Positions 22,001 through 29,222 of a stretch of DNA of 29,345 nt are shown piece after piece (position 1 is the stretch's first letter; every line of letters starts with the position of its first letter). The notes below the pieces were generated by a model. That model saw nothing but the letters and a program-made list of their open reading frames with translations. It made no database searches and was not told the origin of the DNA. The position numbers and the translations under genes were made by a program. Source of the stretch: Saccoglossus kowalevskii (taxonomy: Eukaryota; Hemichordata; Enteropneusta; Harrimaniidae); contig NW_003142305.1 of the NCBI RefSeq assembly GCF_000003605.2, positions 114,588 to 143,932 of the forward strand, read 5' to 3'.

Positions 22001-25000
22001 ACCTGATATCTGATGGCTGGAATTTTTGTACCTCCCCTGCTTATGAGATGGTAGCCAAGCAACAAGGGAATCCAAAAATGGGTTATTACATCAAAAACCC
22101 TCCCGTAGTCTACTGGAGGGTCTATAATTACATGTATATTATAATTACAGTCGTTAATTTTGTATTTAAATACTCTTGATTTCAAGATTCTTTTTGAGAT
22201 GAAATTCTTAAGATTGATCACTCAGTGCCTACTGCTTCTGTTTAAATTTCTTTGACTGGCTCTCCCAATTGAACCGTGTGTCAAATTAATTTTTTTGATA
22301 TTTTGGGTTGTAAATGGAAGCTATTTGATATTGCCAAATTATAGGTAAATATTTCATCTCATTGTGAAAGAGTGTGAAACACTGCCATAAAAAACAATAC
22401 AAAATGATTTGTCTTGATAGAATGAAATATATTGTAAATCTTTGCAAGTGAAGATATACTTCATACAGAATGGCAGAATTAATGCTATTATACTCGGTAA
22501 CTAAGCAACTAGAGCATTCTAAATCATCATCTATCAAATTTCTCGTAATGTGTTTGCTTGGAAATGGTCCATAAACTTTGTTATCCTGGCTCAGTGGCTG
22601 CTAAGTGGTACTTACTTTTACTACAAAAACATATTTATGTACATGTACAAAAATGTAGCTGCTGTTTATCGGTGGCTATTTTCAGATTTTATTCCTAAAA
22701 AACCTAAAACATAGAATAAAAATTAAAAAATAAATTATTTTATTCAACTAAAACTTAATTTAAAATTTATCGAAAAAACAAAACAAAAAATCTGATTGGC
22801 TGCCAGCTGTTTTTTACATTACTGTATTTTATAGCTTGTAATTTACAGTCACATGACTTACCAGCAGTATCAAACTCTGCAGTTATTGCACCAGAATATA
22901 TACCTCAATGTGGGTCCCATATGGCAACTCCAAAGTGACTGGCATGCACTGCACTCCACAACGTCTGGCTATTTAATCTTGAGTTATTTTCTTTCATTCA
23001 GAGTGGGCTAGCTGTGAGGTCAGTAACACCACCAGATCGCCGCGGTCATGATAGCCTGATTGAAATCAGAACACATCTCACATCTATTAATCTGTGTGCA
23101 GAGTCCCCTGATGACTGCAAAGCCTGGACCATAGCATTGGAGCAGATGAGATCCATACAGGTACACTAAACATTACACTTATTCTATATTTAAACTGAAC
23201 TTCTGTCATATTGGACACGCACTTCTAACAGCAAATATGGTTTTGTTTTGAACTACTGTAGAATACTTTGAACTACTGTAGAATACTTTATTTCCGCTTG
23301 AAATTTATTTTCGCTATTTTCACTGAAGGGATGCTTCAGTGAAAATAAAGTCCAGCGAATATACTTTTTCTCCTATGTCTCACATTCAACTCATCAAAAA
23401 TCAGTGAAAATAAATTCCATGCAAAACACCCAAAAAGCATTCTCAGCGAAAATTAATTCCAGCTAAAATAAAGTCTTTCACAGTAACCTGTGTCGTGTGA
23501 TATTGCAACTGTGTGTATAAAAATAGCAATAAAATACCTTGGAAGTACAAATATTTCAACATTGATTTGAATTACTACAGTCTGTGTTCATTTGTGAATG
23601 TAGTTGCTGGCAATGAGAGCATTCCTAAAGCTATATTCCGGTCTCAGACTACATGTGGCATATTTGATAGTCTGAATTTGTATGCATTACCAGGAAAAAA
23701 CGGCAGTACATCAGAACAAAATTGAGTCATTGTAGATTCATGTGTGAACACTGGTATAAAGAGCAATTATTAAGAGAACTTCAACCCCCCCCCCCCCCCA
23801 AAAAAAAGTGGTCAGTCTAAATCATCACCAACAATTTGGATATTTGACAGTTTATTGTATATTGATCAAAATTCATTCAAATTCAGACCATCAAAGTTTT
23901 CACATACTGATAAAATTTTGTGAATTGCTCTCAGAGTGTCTCTCTAATAACTGTATTAATTTCATACTATGCAACAAGGAAGTAATATATACTTGTACCA
24001 AGCTAGAAAAACAATGAAATTGATAGATTTTTAACTCACAAGAGACTTTGTCTGAAACTAGGGCTTATAAATTTGTCTCATCTGTCTGACCATAATCGGT
24101 TCTCAGATACACACGAAATAATTTTATTCAAACTTAGTAGATCTCTGCCTGGAGATGAACTTTTATTGATTTCATAGTCTGATCAAAGATGGTCAGCTGA
24201 CACCCGTTTTAAGCCTAAATTCAACAATTTAACAACTAGTTTCACAGACTCACTGAAAAAATGTAATAGCTTACTAATGCACATTGGTTAGTCTCTGAAT
24301 TACATAGTTAGGTATTTGTTTGGTATGCATCAACTTATTCCACTCGTATTTAATATTGCCTTAGCGTATCACCAAGATTAAAGTTTCCAAACAGCACTTT
24401 TACAAAAACCAACATTGTCTATAGAGGGCAGTATACATCGGTATATGACTCTGTATACTGTAAGACCATTTATTGTCGCTGTCATTTAATTTCGCTATTT
24501 TGATGCATTGAGCAATCTCACTGGGTTTCATGAACTTGGCAGAGAAACAATAAAAAATAATGAAATTACGTTTACAGTATCTTACCAATAACTGAAATTT
24601 GATTTAAAATTTCATACAAATTTAATACGATTATTTTAAGACCTATTAATTCAATTATTTTTCATCTCTGATATCCATGACTGCCATAACCCATCAATTG
24701 TTGCGTGTACAGTTGTATACATGTAATTCTGCTTTATACATGTAAAGTTAGTGTCACAGTTTATGTTAATTTTCTTACTATCCGCCAGCAGCCTCCACCT
24801 CGAGTGTACTCAGCACCAGGAAATGTGACAGTCATCCATCGACGTCAAAATCCTCCGCAAACTTACCGGGCTTCAACGGTCACAACCACTACATTTCCTG
24901 ATGGCCATACTGTGGTTACACCAGGCCCTACCCAGACTATGGTTTACCCTACAACTCAACACACTCAAGTAATTCAAACAGCTCCTGGACAAGCTGTATA

Positions 25001-28000
25001 TATTGATCCAAATCAATGTGAGTGTTCTCTTCTGTATTTTCATAATGCCTTCTTGTGTTTGTGGCAGATTATCATATATCAGAATCTGGAACTCGTATTT
25101 GTATTGCATAACAACACAATATAAAAGACATTGACTAACTGTGCGGGAACATTTGGAATTCGTCATTTTTTGATTGGTATAATTAATTTAGCATGCTCAT
25201 TACAGAGGCAATTTGAATAACTTTGAGAATTTTTTTATCATAATTTTATAGTGTTTGATATTGCATCTTGGGAGGAAGAGTATATGAAATATTGATTTAA
25301 AAAATTAAAAATCATAACATTAAATCATATACTATTGTTTTACTCAAGATGCAAAATTATTTTAAAATGCTCAAAAAAAATACTCAAAGTTATGATTTGT
25401 CAATGTTCGCCAAGTAAAACGAAAAGCTTATTTCATGTCGCCCCAGACATCTACCAACATAAGATTAGGATAATTCTGAATTTGTATCTGAAGTGGGTAT
25501 CACTGGTTCAAATGTAATTAGTAACACATTGACGACCACCCAAATATGACCGCTATAAATCATCAGTGTGTTGATAAATGAACTACTGTGGAGATCATAT
25601 TGAAATTGGCATTTAATCAAACAAACAAAACTGTCATTTACTTTTATATTTGCTGTAGAATACTTTATTTTCATTTGGAATTTATTTTCACTATTTTTGC
25701 TGAAAAGATGATATATCTGTTTTCCTGTATTTTACATTTAACTCATCAAAAATAAGTGAAAATAAATTCTGTACACAAACACAAAAAAGTATTTTCAGCA
25801 AAAATTAATTCCAGCTAAAATAAATTATTTTACAGTATCACATTTTGTATTACCGGTACATCAAGTTAATAACATTTTTTTTTGCCTGATCATGTTCAAA
25901 CTTCAGGCATCAAACTTTAATTCCTAAAAAAATATTTTGTTGGATTGATATTGAACATTAAACCACAAAAATCAAAGTTCACCACCTACCGGTACATGAA
26001 TTTTAAAGCTCCTCAATTTTTACACTGCACATGTTTAGATATTTTACCCATACTGCATTGCGGTTCTCTTTTAAAAACAAAATGATGGCAAGCAGAGTAG
26101 TGTCAGAAAATCATCAGGTACATTATGTTTGATAACGATACAATGCATTGTGGGAAATTACATCAAAATCCTTTACTTGCTGTATAGCAACTGTGAAACT
26201 TCAACTCTCCCCCTTAATGTAATAGCTTTTGTTTTTGGGTTACTTTTATACAAATAGAGAGCACTTTAAATCAGTCTCACCACATGGTATTTCACCACAT
26301 AGTTTCTCACCACATAGTATACCTCACCACATAGCATCTCATCACAGTGTGTCTCATGGCATCCCACCACATGTCATCCCACCACATGTCATCCCACCAC
26401 AGTGTCTCATGTCATCCCACCACATATAGTGCATTTCACCACATGGCATATCCCACCACAGTGTGTCTCATGGCATCCCACCACATATTGCATCTCACCA
26501 CATGGCATATCCCACATATAGTGCATCTCACCACATTGCATCTCACCACATATAGTGCATCTCACCACATATAGTGCATCTCACCACATATAATGCATCT
26601 CACCACATGGCATATCCCACCACAGTGTGTCTCATGTCATCCCACCACATATAGTGCATCTCACCACATGGCATATCCCACCACAGTGTGTCTCATGTCA
26701 TCCCACCACATATAGTGCATTTCACCACATGGCATATCCCACCACAGTGTGTCTCATGGCATCCCACCACATATTGCATCTCACCACATGGCATATCCCA
26801 CATATAGTGTATCTCACCACATTGCATCTCACCACATATAGTGCATCTCACCACATATAGTGCATCTCACCACATATAATGCATCTCACCACATGGCATA
26901 TCCCACCACATTCTGCAATTCACCACATGGCATCCCACGACCACATTCTGCATCTCACCACATGGCATCTCACCACATGGCACATATACCGCATAGCATT
27001 CTGTGCAATCCAACAATAGTACACATAAAATTGTACATCTCGAGTTGTGTTAGAGGTTTGACCTAATGTAGTCCATTCATGTCATAAACTTGTATGTATC
27101 CCAGTACATGTATCATCAAATGTGTTGAGTTTTTAGCATTCACTTTGTCATAGTGTTTCAGAACACCATTTTCTACTCCATCCAACACATATTTGTAGTT
27201 TTAACTGAATCATAATCAATTGACAATTCAATCTAATGAATATTATTCTTTTTATAAACCAAGAGTTCACAGTAAAACAATTATTTTATTGAATCATCCA
27301 AGTCGCCTTCTAATTCTGTAGTACATGTATGTGTAATGATTTTGTTTGCATCACAAAAGTCACTTTCAGTATATTAGTACTATGAATAGGTACAGTGTAT
27401 TTTGTTGTTTATGCTGAATGTTTTGCACTCTGAATGTTTTCCTTTCTCTCTTTCCTTTGCTGTAGATCCTTGTTCTCGTACCTACTATCACTATTACTAA
27501 CAAGGTATAACAATTTACACTAACTTTTTTCAAGACTTTTTGAGTCTTAGCAAACAGATGCAAATTTTAATTTAAAGATCTTGATTTAATCAAATGATTT
27601 TATAAAATTTATTTTCAAATGAGTAATGAGGAAGGAAGGTTATGAAACTGTTCTCTGGAACTTGTAATCCACAGCAAACAGTATATTACAACTTGCAGCA
27701 ATAGAGGGCGCTATAATGCCAGCATGCTGTCTGTTTGCCAATTGGGCATGATGCACTACATGCACATATTGGTGGAACAACACAACTACTTTTTTCTGCA
27801 CATACCGTACATATTATATGTTTGTCTGAACTTTTAGTTTGTACATGGACTAATAATCTTTTATGAATGGCACCAATGGTCTACGTGAATTTTAAATCTT
27901 GCTAGAGGCCTTCTGGCTTGAATGATTCTTTCTGTAATGTTAATTTCACTGGCTATATGTTTAAAAATCTGGTTCTATATTATATTGAATAACAGTAATA

Positions 28001-28342
28001 AAATATAATGTAAACAACTATCTTGTCATATATAGCACATGTACATGTAACGTTATACACATATACCTAGGACATACAGTTTACACCTGTGACTGCCTTA
28101 AATGTGTTAAATAATAATAAATTATATAATCACACAACATATATCTGTAAAAATTGTTTTCAACCCACACTGCCTATGAAGATCAATGTACATTTGTTCT
28201 TTCAGATGGTGAACCTGGTCATGTTATTATAGATAGAACTCGTAATAATGGTACATCTGATTTTGCAACTGGTGCTGTGGTAGGAGCAGCCGCTGGGGCC
28301 ATGTTAATGGGACCTTTGTTGTGGGGACCAATGCTGTGGTGA
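9968..28342 (+). CDS. PLEKHB2-like: PLEKHB-family (evectin-like) PH-domain protein, complete spliced CDS of 5 coding exons
   Basis: The CDS joins 9968-10025, 20409-20542, 23002-23160, 24789-25017 and 28206-28342: 717 nt, 238 residues plus TGA. Seen: residues 1 to about 115 form a PH domain, with GW at 14-15, the basic ILKRWKK strand at 22-28, VLYGDGGLACY in the next strands, and the conserved C-terminal helix Trp at 106 in KAWTIAL. Residues 118-193 are a Pro/Thr/Gln-rich linker; 213-238 are a hydrophobic tail with G216xxxG220xxxG224. Known of the family: evectins are about 220-240 residues; the evectin-2 PH domain binds phosphatidylserine on recycling endosomes and acts in endosome-to-Golgi transport. 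The Lys reported as critical in human evectin-2 (K20) aligns with K28 here. Inferred: the same membrane-trafficking role. ATG 9968 is the first ATG in the predicted mRNA, has A at -3 and G at +4, and follows an in-frame TAA at 9959-9961. Vertebrates have two paralogues; I cannot say whether this gene predates that split, but that is likely for an invertebrate. Family assignment is firm; exact orthology is less so. Confidence 0.93.
11371..11610 (+). repeat. Degenerate internal copy of the AGCTCCGCT-hairpin repeat
   Basis: Shares GTCCGATTGCTTTGATACTT, GATGAATATTTTTGTCATTT and GGTAAAGAGTGATATTTTTG phrases with the copies at 11851-12249 and 19415-19961, but lacks the terminal hairpin. The 100-codon frame here is repeat-derived. 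Confidence 0.65.
11851..12249 (+). repeat. AGCTCCGCT-hairpin dispersed repeat, copy 1
   Basis: Starts TTTTTTAGCTCCGCTGTCGAC with an inverted AGCGGAGCT (stem AGCTCCGCT/AGCGGAGCT) and TATCATATGAGTGATTGTCC. It ends near AACAGCGGAGCCATCTCAG and GAGAGGCTACTTGTTT. The same ends and order occur at 19415-19961, so the boundaries are supported by two copies. No coding capacity. Confidence 0.8.
12280..12365 (+). repeat. Dispersed repeat, copy 1 of a pair with 21729-21810
   Basis: Both copies share AGGCTCATGG, CTTGTTTGTAAACAATGACA, GCTATGGC, ATCTGA and GCAGGTGACGACTCCCC in the same order. This copy has an extra TAGACG insertion. The shared block has a near-palindromic TTGTTTGTAAACAA core. Confidence 0.7.
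12587..13826 (+). mobile_element. TACTGTAAA MITE split by a tandem-repeat insertion
   Basis: The left part (12587 to about 12686) starts TACTGTAAAATACTTTATTT and runs to CAGCGAATATACG. The right part (about 13718-13826) resumes CAACTCATCACTAATCAGTG and ends TTTCACAGTA. Concatenated in order, the two parts follow the uninterrupted relatives at 23270-23485 and 25651-25838, so about 1.0 kb was inserted in the middle. Confidence 0.75.
12690..13560 (+). repeat. Tandem repeat, about 300-bp dimeric period, with AAAATGGCC..GGCCATTTT cores
   Basis: AATGGCCGACTGGCGGCCATT recurs with its T at 12825, 13126 and (degenerate) 13417, spacings 301 and 291. A variant core AATGGCCGAATGGTGGCC sits midway at 12975 and 13275. 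The array therefore reads as alternating A/B monomers of about 150 bp. Its left end, CTCCGTGCGTGTGTGCGTG then ACCTGTATCT, parallels the reverse complement of 1-180. Confidence 0.8.
13874..13903 (+). other. G-rich tract with G-quadruplex potential
   Basis: Four G runs (13874-13877, 13879-13882, 13887-13889, 13901-13903) lie in a GGTGG-repeat stretch on the sense strand of the intron. Loops of 1, 4 and 11 nt are at the permissive end, and extra GG steps could substitute. Confidence 0.4.
14536..14657. mobile_element. 122-bp fold-back MITE
   Basis: The left arm, GCAATAAACCACC then GACGGGTATACCAC, matches the reverse complement of the right arm, GTGGTAAACCCGTC then GGTGATTTATTGC, with small gaps. 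The interior has no coding capacity. Confidence 0.65.
14780..14945 (-). repeat. Diverged relative of the 24455-24580 MITE, opposite orientation
   Basis: TCTCTGCCAAGTTCATGAA (about 14871-14889) is the reverse complement of a segment at about 24527-24545. TTTCACTATTTTC and AAAATAAATCC phrases of the TACTGTAAA family flank it. Ends are not clear. Confidence 0.4.
15893..15975 (+). repeat. Diverged repeat, pair with 18857-18940
   Basis: GCATGTGCA, GGGTGTA.ACA.TGTTG, CAATCAC and ATATTTGAATTT.AATGAA occur in the same order and spacing in both. No boundaries or class can be given. Confidence 0.4.
18857..18940 (+). repeat. Diverged repeat, pair with 15893-15975
   Basis: Second member of the pair. 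A further match, AATCAGCAAA.G.TT, lies upstream in both (about 15820 and about 18797), so the repeat may be around 180 bp. Confidence 0.4.
19415..19961 (+). repeat. AGCTCCGCT-hairpin dispersed repeat, copy 2, with internal tandem units
   Basis: Starts TTTTTAGCTCCGCTGTCGAC with the inverted AGCGGAGCT and a CGTCGTCGTC stretch, and ends GAGAGGCTGCTTGTTT. Inside, the phrase GACCTCTCTCAGATTTGTTC recurs at 19568 and 19730, a 162-bp tandem period. The frame at 19400-19654 is repeat-derived. Confidence 0.8.
20409..20542 (+). CDS. PLEKHB2-like: Evectin exon 3: core strands of the PH domain (residues 20-64)
   Basis: The acceptor is tttgttccttataag|gtga (AG 20407-20408) and the donor is caat|gtatga (GT 20543-20544). 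It enters in phase 1 and leaves in phase 0. The 44 full codons from 20411 encode DILKRWKKQW, then VLYGDGGLACYTDETRR and MPIDAIFIN, which align without gaps to strands 1-4 of vertebrate PLEKHB proteins. The basic ILKRWKK segment is the lipid-headgroup site in this family. The preceding intron, 10026-20408, is the longest in the gene. Confidence 0.95.
20543..23001 (+). other. Evectin intron 3
   Basis: Bounded by caat|gtatga and ttcattcag|agtg. Contains the dispersed repeat at 21729-21810. A small stem ACCCTCC/GGAGGGT lies at about 22101-22125. The rest is AT-rich with nothing I can support; frames at 21656-21883, 21922-22221 and 22286-22537 have no recognisable content. Confidence 0.6.
21729..21810 (+). 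repeat. Dispersed repeat, copy 2 of the pair with 12280-12365
   Basis: Same ordered blocks as copy 1, including TTGTTTGTAAACAATGACA and GCAGGTGACGACTCCCC. Similarity seems to fade after CTCCCC, though both copies have ATTTG/ATATTTTGTC and CTGACATG within the next 80 bases, so the real element may be longer. Confidence 0.65.
23002..23160 (+). CDS. PLEKHB2-like: Evectin exon 4: C-terminal half of the PH domain (residues 65-117)
   Basis: The acceptor is ttctttcattcag|agtg (AG 23000-23001) and the donor is tacag|gtacac (GT 23161-23162). The exon is 159 nt, phase 0 at both ends, 53 codons. It encodes TPPDRRGHDSL, then INLCAESPDDCKAW and the helix ending ALEQMRSIQ. Vertebrate evectins have a very similar ISLCAES.DDC.AW motif, and W106 is the invariant PH-domain helix tryptophan. 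Because it is phase-symmetric, skipping it would keep frame but destroy the PH fold. Confidence 0.95.
23250..23485 (+). mobile_element. TACTGTAAA-family MITE, intact copy with duplicated left end
   Basis: Runs from TACTGTAGAATACTTTATTT to TTTCACAGTA. The first 20 bases, GAACTACTGTAGAATACTTT, are duplicated in perfect tandem (23250-23269 and 23270-23289). The interior repeats the motif (C)AGTGAAAATAAA.TCC, like its relatives. No coding capacity. Confidence 0.8.
23785..23807 (+). repeat. Homopolymer tract C15A8
   Basis: Fifteen C followed by eight A. Length may be unstable or mis-assembled. Confidence 0.8.
24455..24580. mobile_element. 126-bp MITE, ATACTGTAA/TTACAGTAT ends
   Basis: Perfect 9-bp terminal inverted repeats at 24455-24463 and 24572-24580. 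The interior has TTTAATTTCGCTATTTTGATG near the left end and AATAATGAAATTACG near the right end. Related to, but shorter than, the 23250 element. Confidence 0.7.
24789..25017 (+). CDS. PLEKHB2-like: Evectin exon 5: Pro/Thr/Gln-rich linker (residues 118-193)
   Basis: The acceptor is a tandem CAGCAG at 24786-24791: the first AG starts the exon at 24789 (QPPPRVYS...), the second at 24792 (PPPRVYS...). The donor is caat|gtgagt (GT 25018-25019). There are 76 codons plus one base, leaving in phase 1. The product is low in hydrophobic residues: VTVIHRRQNPPQTYRAST, a run of Thr, TVVTPGPTQT, then TQVIQTAPGQAVYIDPNQ. Vertebrate evectins have a comparable Pro/Tyr/Ala-rich linker here that is poorly conserved in sequence; the AxGQAVY core resembles AANGQAY in human PLEKHB2. 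Codons upstream of 24786 in the same frame are intron. Confidence 0.9.
25651..25838 (+). mobile_element. TACTGTAAA-family MITE, diverged copy
   Basis: Left end TGCTGTAGAATACTTTATTT, right end AATTATTTTACAGTA, interior CAAAAATAAGTGAAAATAAA and AAAATTAATTCCAGC, in the same order as 23270-23485. The CpG steps of the relatives (CGCT, GCGAA) have decayed to TA/CA here, which suggests an older copy. Confidence 0.8.
26270..26990 (+). repeat. Minisatellite of CACCACAT(ATAGTG)CATCT units with 286-bp higher-order duplication
   Basis: About 700 bp built from units such as TCTCACCACATATAGTGCA (18-19 bp), CATGGCATATCC and CACAGTGTGTCTCATG. Positions 26405-26624 match 26691-26910 at an exact 286-bp offset with one difference (C26524 versus T26810). 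The sense strand is G-poor. Ser/His/Pro-rich frames over it are artefacts of the repeat. Confidence 0.9.
27466..27504 (+). CDS. PLEKHB2-like: Candidate alternative 39-nt cassette exon with in-frame stop (tail-less evectin isoform)
   Basis: A strong polypyrimidine tract (27439-27460) runs into tgctgtag|atcc (AG 27464-27465); a usable donor aacaag|gtataa follows (GT 27505-27506). The exon is 39 nt, so phase-neutral, and the exon 5 phase (T|AT) gives YPCSRTYYHYY then TAA at 27498-27500. Inclusion would make a 204-codon message (203-204 residues depending on the NAGNAG site) lacking the hydrophobic tail. The stop lies only 4 nt before the exon end, so nonsense-mediated decay would not be expected. 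Alternatively it may be a terminal exon, with AATAAA at 27997-28002 or 28116-28121 as cleavage signals, or an unused pseudo-exon. The other two frames are open, but neither fits the phase. Confidence 0.45.
28206..28342 (+). CDS. PLEKHB2-like: Evectin exon 6: C-terminal hydrophobic tail and stop (residues 194-238)
   Basis: The acceptor is tttgttctttcag|atgg (AG 28204-28205). The phase-1 join T|AT gives Tyr194, then GEPGHVIIDRTRNN, the counterpart of NQVIIRERYRDN in vertebrates, and a tail FATGAVVGAAAGAMLMGPLL ending WGPMLW and TGA at 28340-28342. The tail has a G216xxxG220xxxG224 glycine zipper and is long enough to insert into or lie on a membrane; vertebrate evectins end in a similar G/A/L-rich segment. 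The 3' UTR continues past the stop. Confidence 0.94.
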
Positions 28343-28740
28343 AAGAACTCTAATGGCTTTTACTTACATTGATATGTTTTTTTATGTTTTGCCATTGCTG
28401 TTGTGCTTTCATCTCAGTATGATTGCAAAAGAAGGGCATGTTTCTTGTCACAGATCCGTGCAGATTGATTTACAATTGTCGTGTGTTGGAGGGCATGCGA
28501 AGGCGTACAGTTGCAATACCAGATTGCTGCTTTCTCTCAAGAATATAATATGCTGTAATCAAGATAACACAATGCTTTGATTAATAGTGTAATCTGTTTC
28601 ACAAAATAGACAAATATTCATGAGTCGGTGAAAACCTTGAAATTTTGTAGCAGTGAAAATTTCACTGGTGTCTCAAAGACGCACATCGAGGTAGTTTGTG
28701 AACACCATTAAATCATCAAATCACAGAGATTAAATGAATT
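28343..28740 (+). other. Probable 3' UTR of the evectin gene
   Basis: The DNA after the TGA has no supported gene. Candidate non-canonical polyadenylation hexamers ATTAAA occur at 28707-28712 and 28729-28734; no AATAAA was seen nearby. The UTR end is therefore a guess. A 75-codon frame at 28353-28580 is not supported by any homology that I recognise. Confidence 0.4.
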
Positions 28741-29036
28741 ACACAATTTTGTTTCAAGCGCTTGCTGAAAAATTATGAATTATCAAAGATGAGTCCAATT
28801 TACACATTTTATTATTATTTTTTTCAGAAAAAAAATTAATTTCTTTCATGAATTTATTTCATAACCGGCTATATATATTTAACTCGTGGAGCGTTCATTT
28901 TTGTTATCTGGGTAGAATCCATTTCATAGCATTTTTTTTATTAAAAATTTATTCAGCAAACCCAGTAACATGTATGTCTGCAATGTCCCTATTGCTGGTT
29001 TCAAATAATGAACCATGTAAACAATTTATGTACATT
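28741..29036. other. 3' flank
   Basis: AT-rich; no supported gene. A further ATTAAA near 28941 is a possible late polyadenylation signal. Confidence 0.35.
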
Positions 29037-29037
29037 A

Positions 29038-29222
29038 TATCGTAAAATCTGTATTAGAAGCCGCATCCCTAATAGAAGTCGCCGCCATTCTTTTTGAATA
29101 ATTGAGAACCAAAAAATCATCATTTCTCATATGTGTAGATGCTCTAAGAGAAGCCGCATCCCCTTTGTTGCATTGTACCATTTTAATAGAAGCAGAGGTT
29201 TCTAATACAGATTTTACAGTAA
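29038..29222. mobile_element. 185-bp MITE, GTAAAATCTGTATTAGAA ends
   Basis: 18-bp perfect inverted repeats: GTAAAATCTGTATTAGAA (29042-29059) and TTCTAATACAGATTTTAC (29200-29217), the right end extending to ACAGTAATT. Subterminal repeats AGAAGCCGCATCCC occur twice (29056-29069, 29149-29162). A lone similar end, CAGTAAAATCTGTATTTGA, is at about 10428-10446. Confidence 0.8.

Larger units (their letters stand above)
23161..24788 (+). other. Evectin intron 4
   Basis: Bounded by tacag|gtacac and the CAGCAG acceptor. Carries two TIR elements (23250-23485, 24455-24580) and a C15A8 tract (23785-23807). A weakly similar remnant of the 300-bp-period repeat may lie near 24100-24220 (ATTCAAACTTAGTAG; CTGATCAAAGATGGTCAGC). 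Confidence 0.6.
25018..28205 (+). other. Evectin intron 5
   Basis: Bounded by caat|gtgagt and gttctttcag|atgg. Contains a MITE (25651-25838), the CACCACAT minisatellite (about 26270-26990) and the candidate alternative exon (27466-27504). AATAAA hexamers occur at 27997-28002 and 28116-28121. Confidence 0.65.

Noticed and set aside
24705-24788. Met start upstream of exon 5 in the same frame
   Set aside because: Intronic; exon 4 joins in phase 0 at 24789, and a PH-less protein starting here has no promoter support.
24873-25166. 97-codon minus-strand frame
   Set aside because: Antisense shadow over evectin exon 5.
26270-26990. CRISPR-like array
   Set aside because: Units are contiguous and diverged with no unique spacers, and the locus is in a eukaryotic intron.
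26229-27066. Several Ser/His/Pro-rich open frames of 66-77 codons on the plus strand
   Set aside because: They are translations of the CACCACAT minisatellite, in shifting frames, inside an intron.
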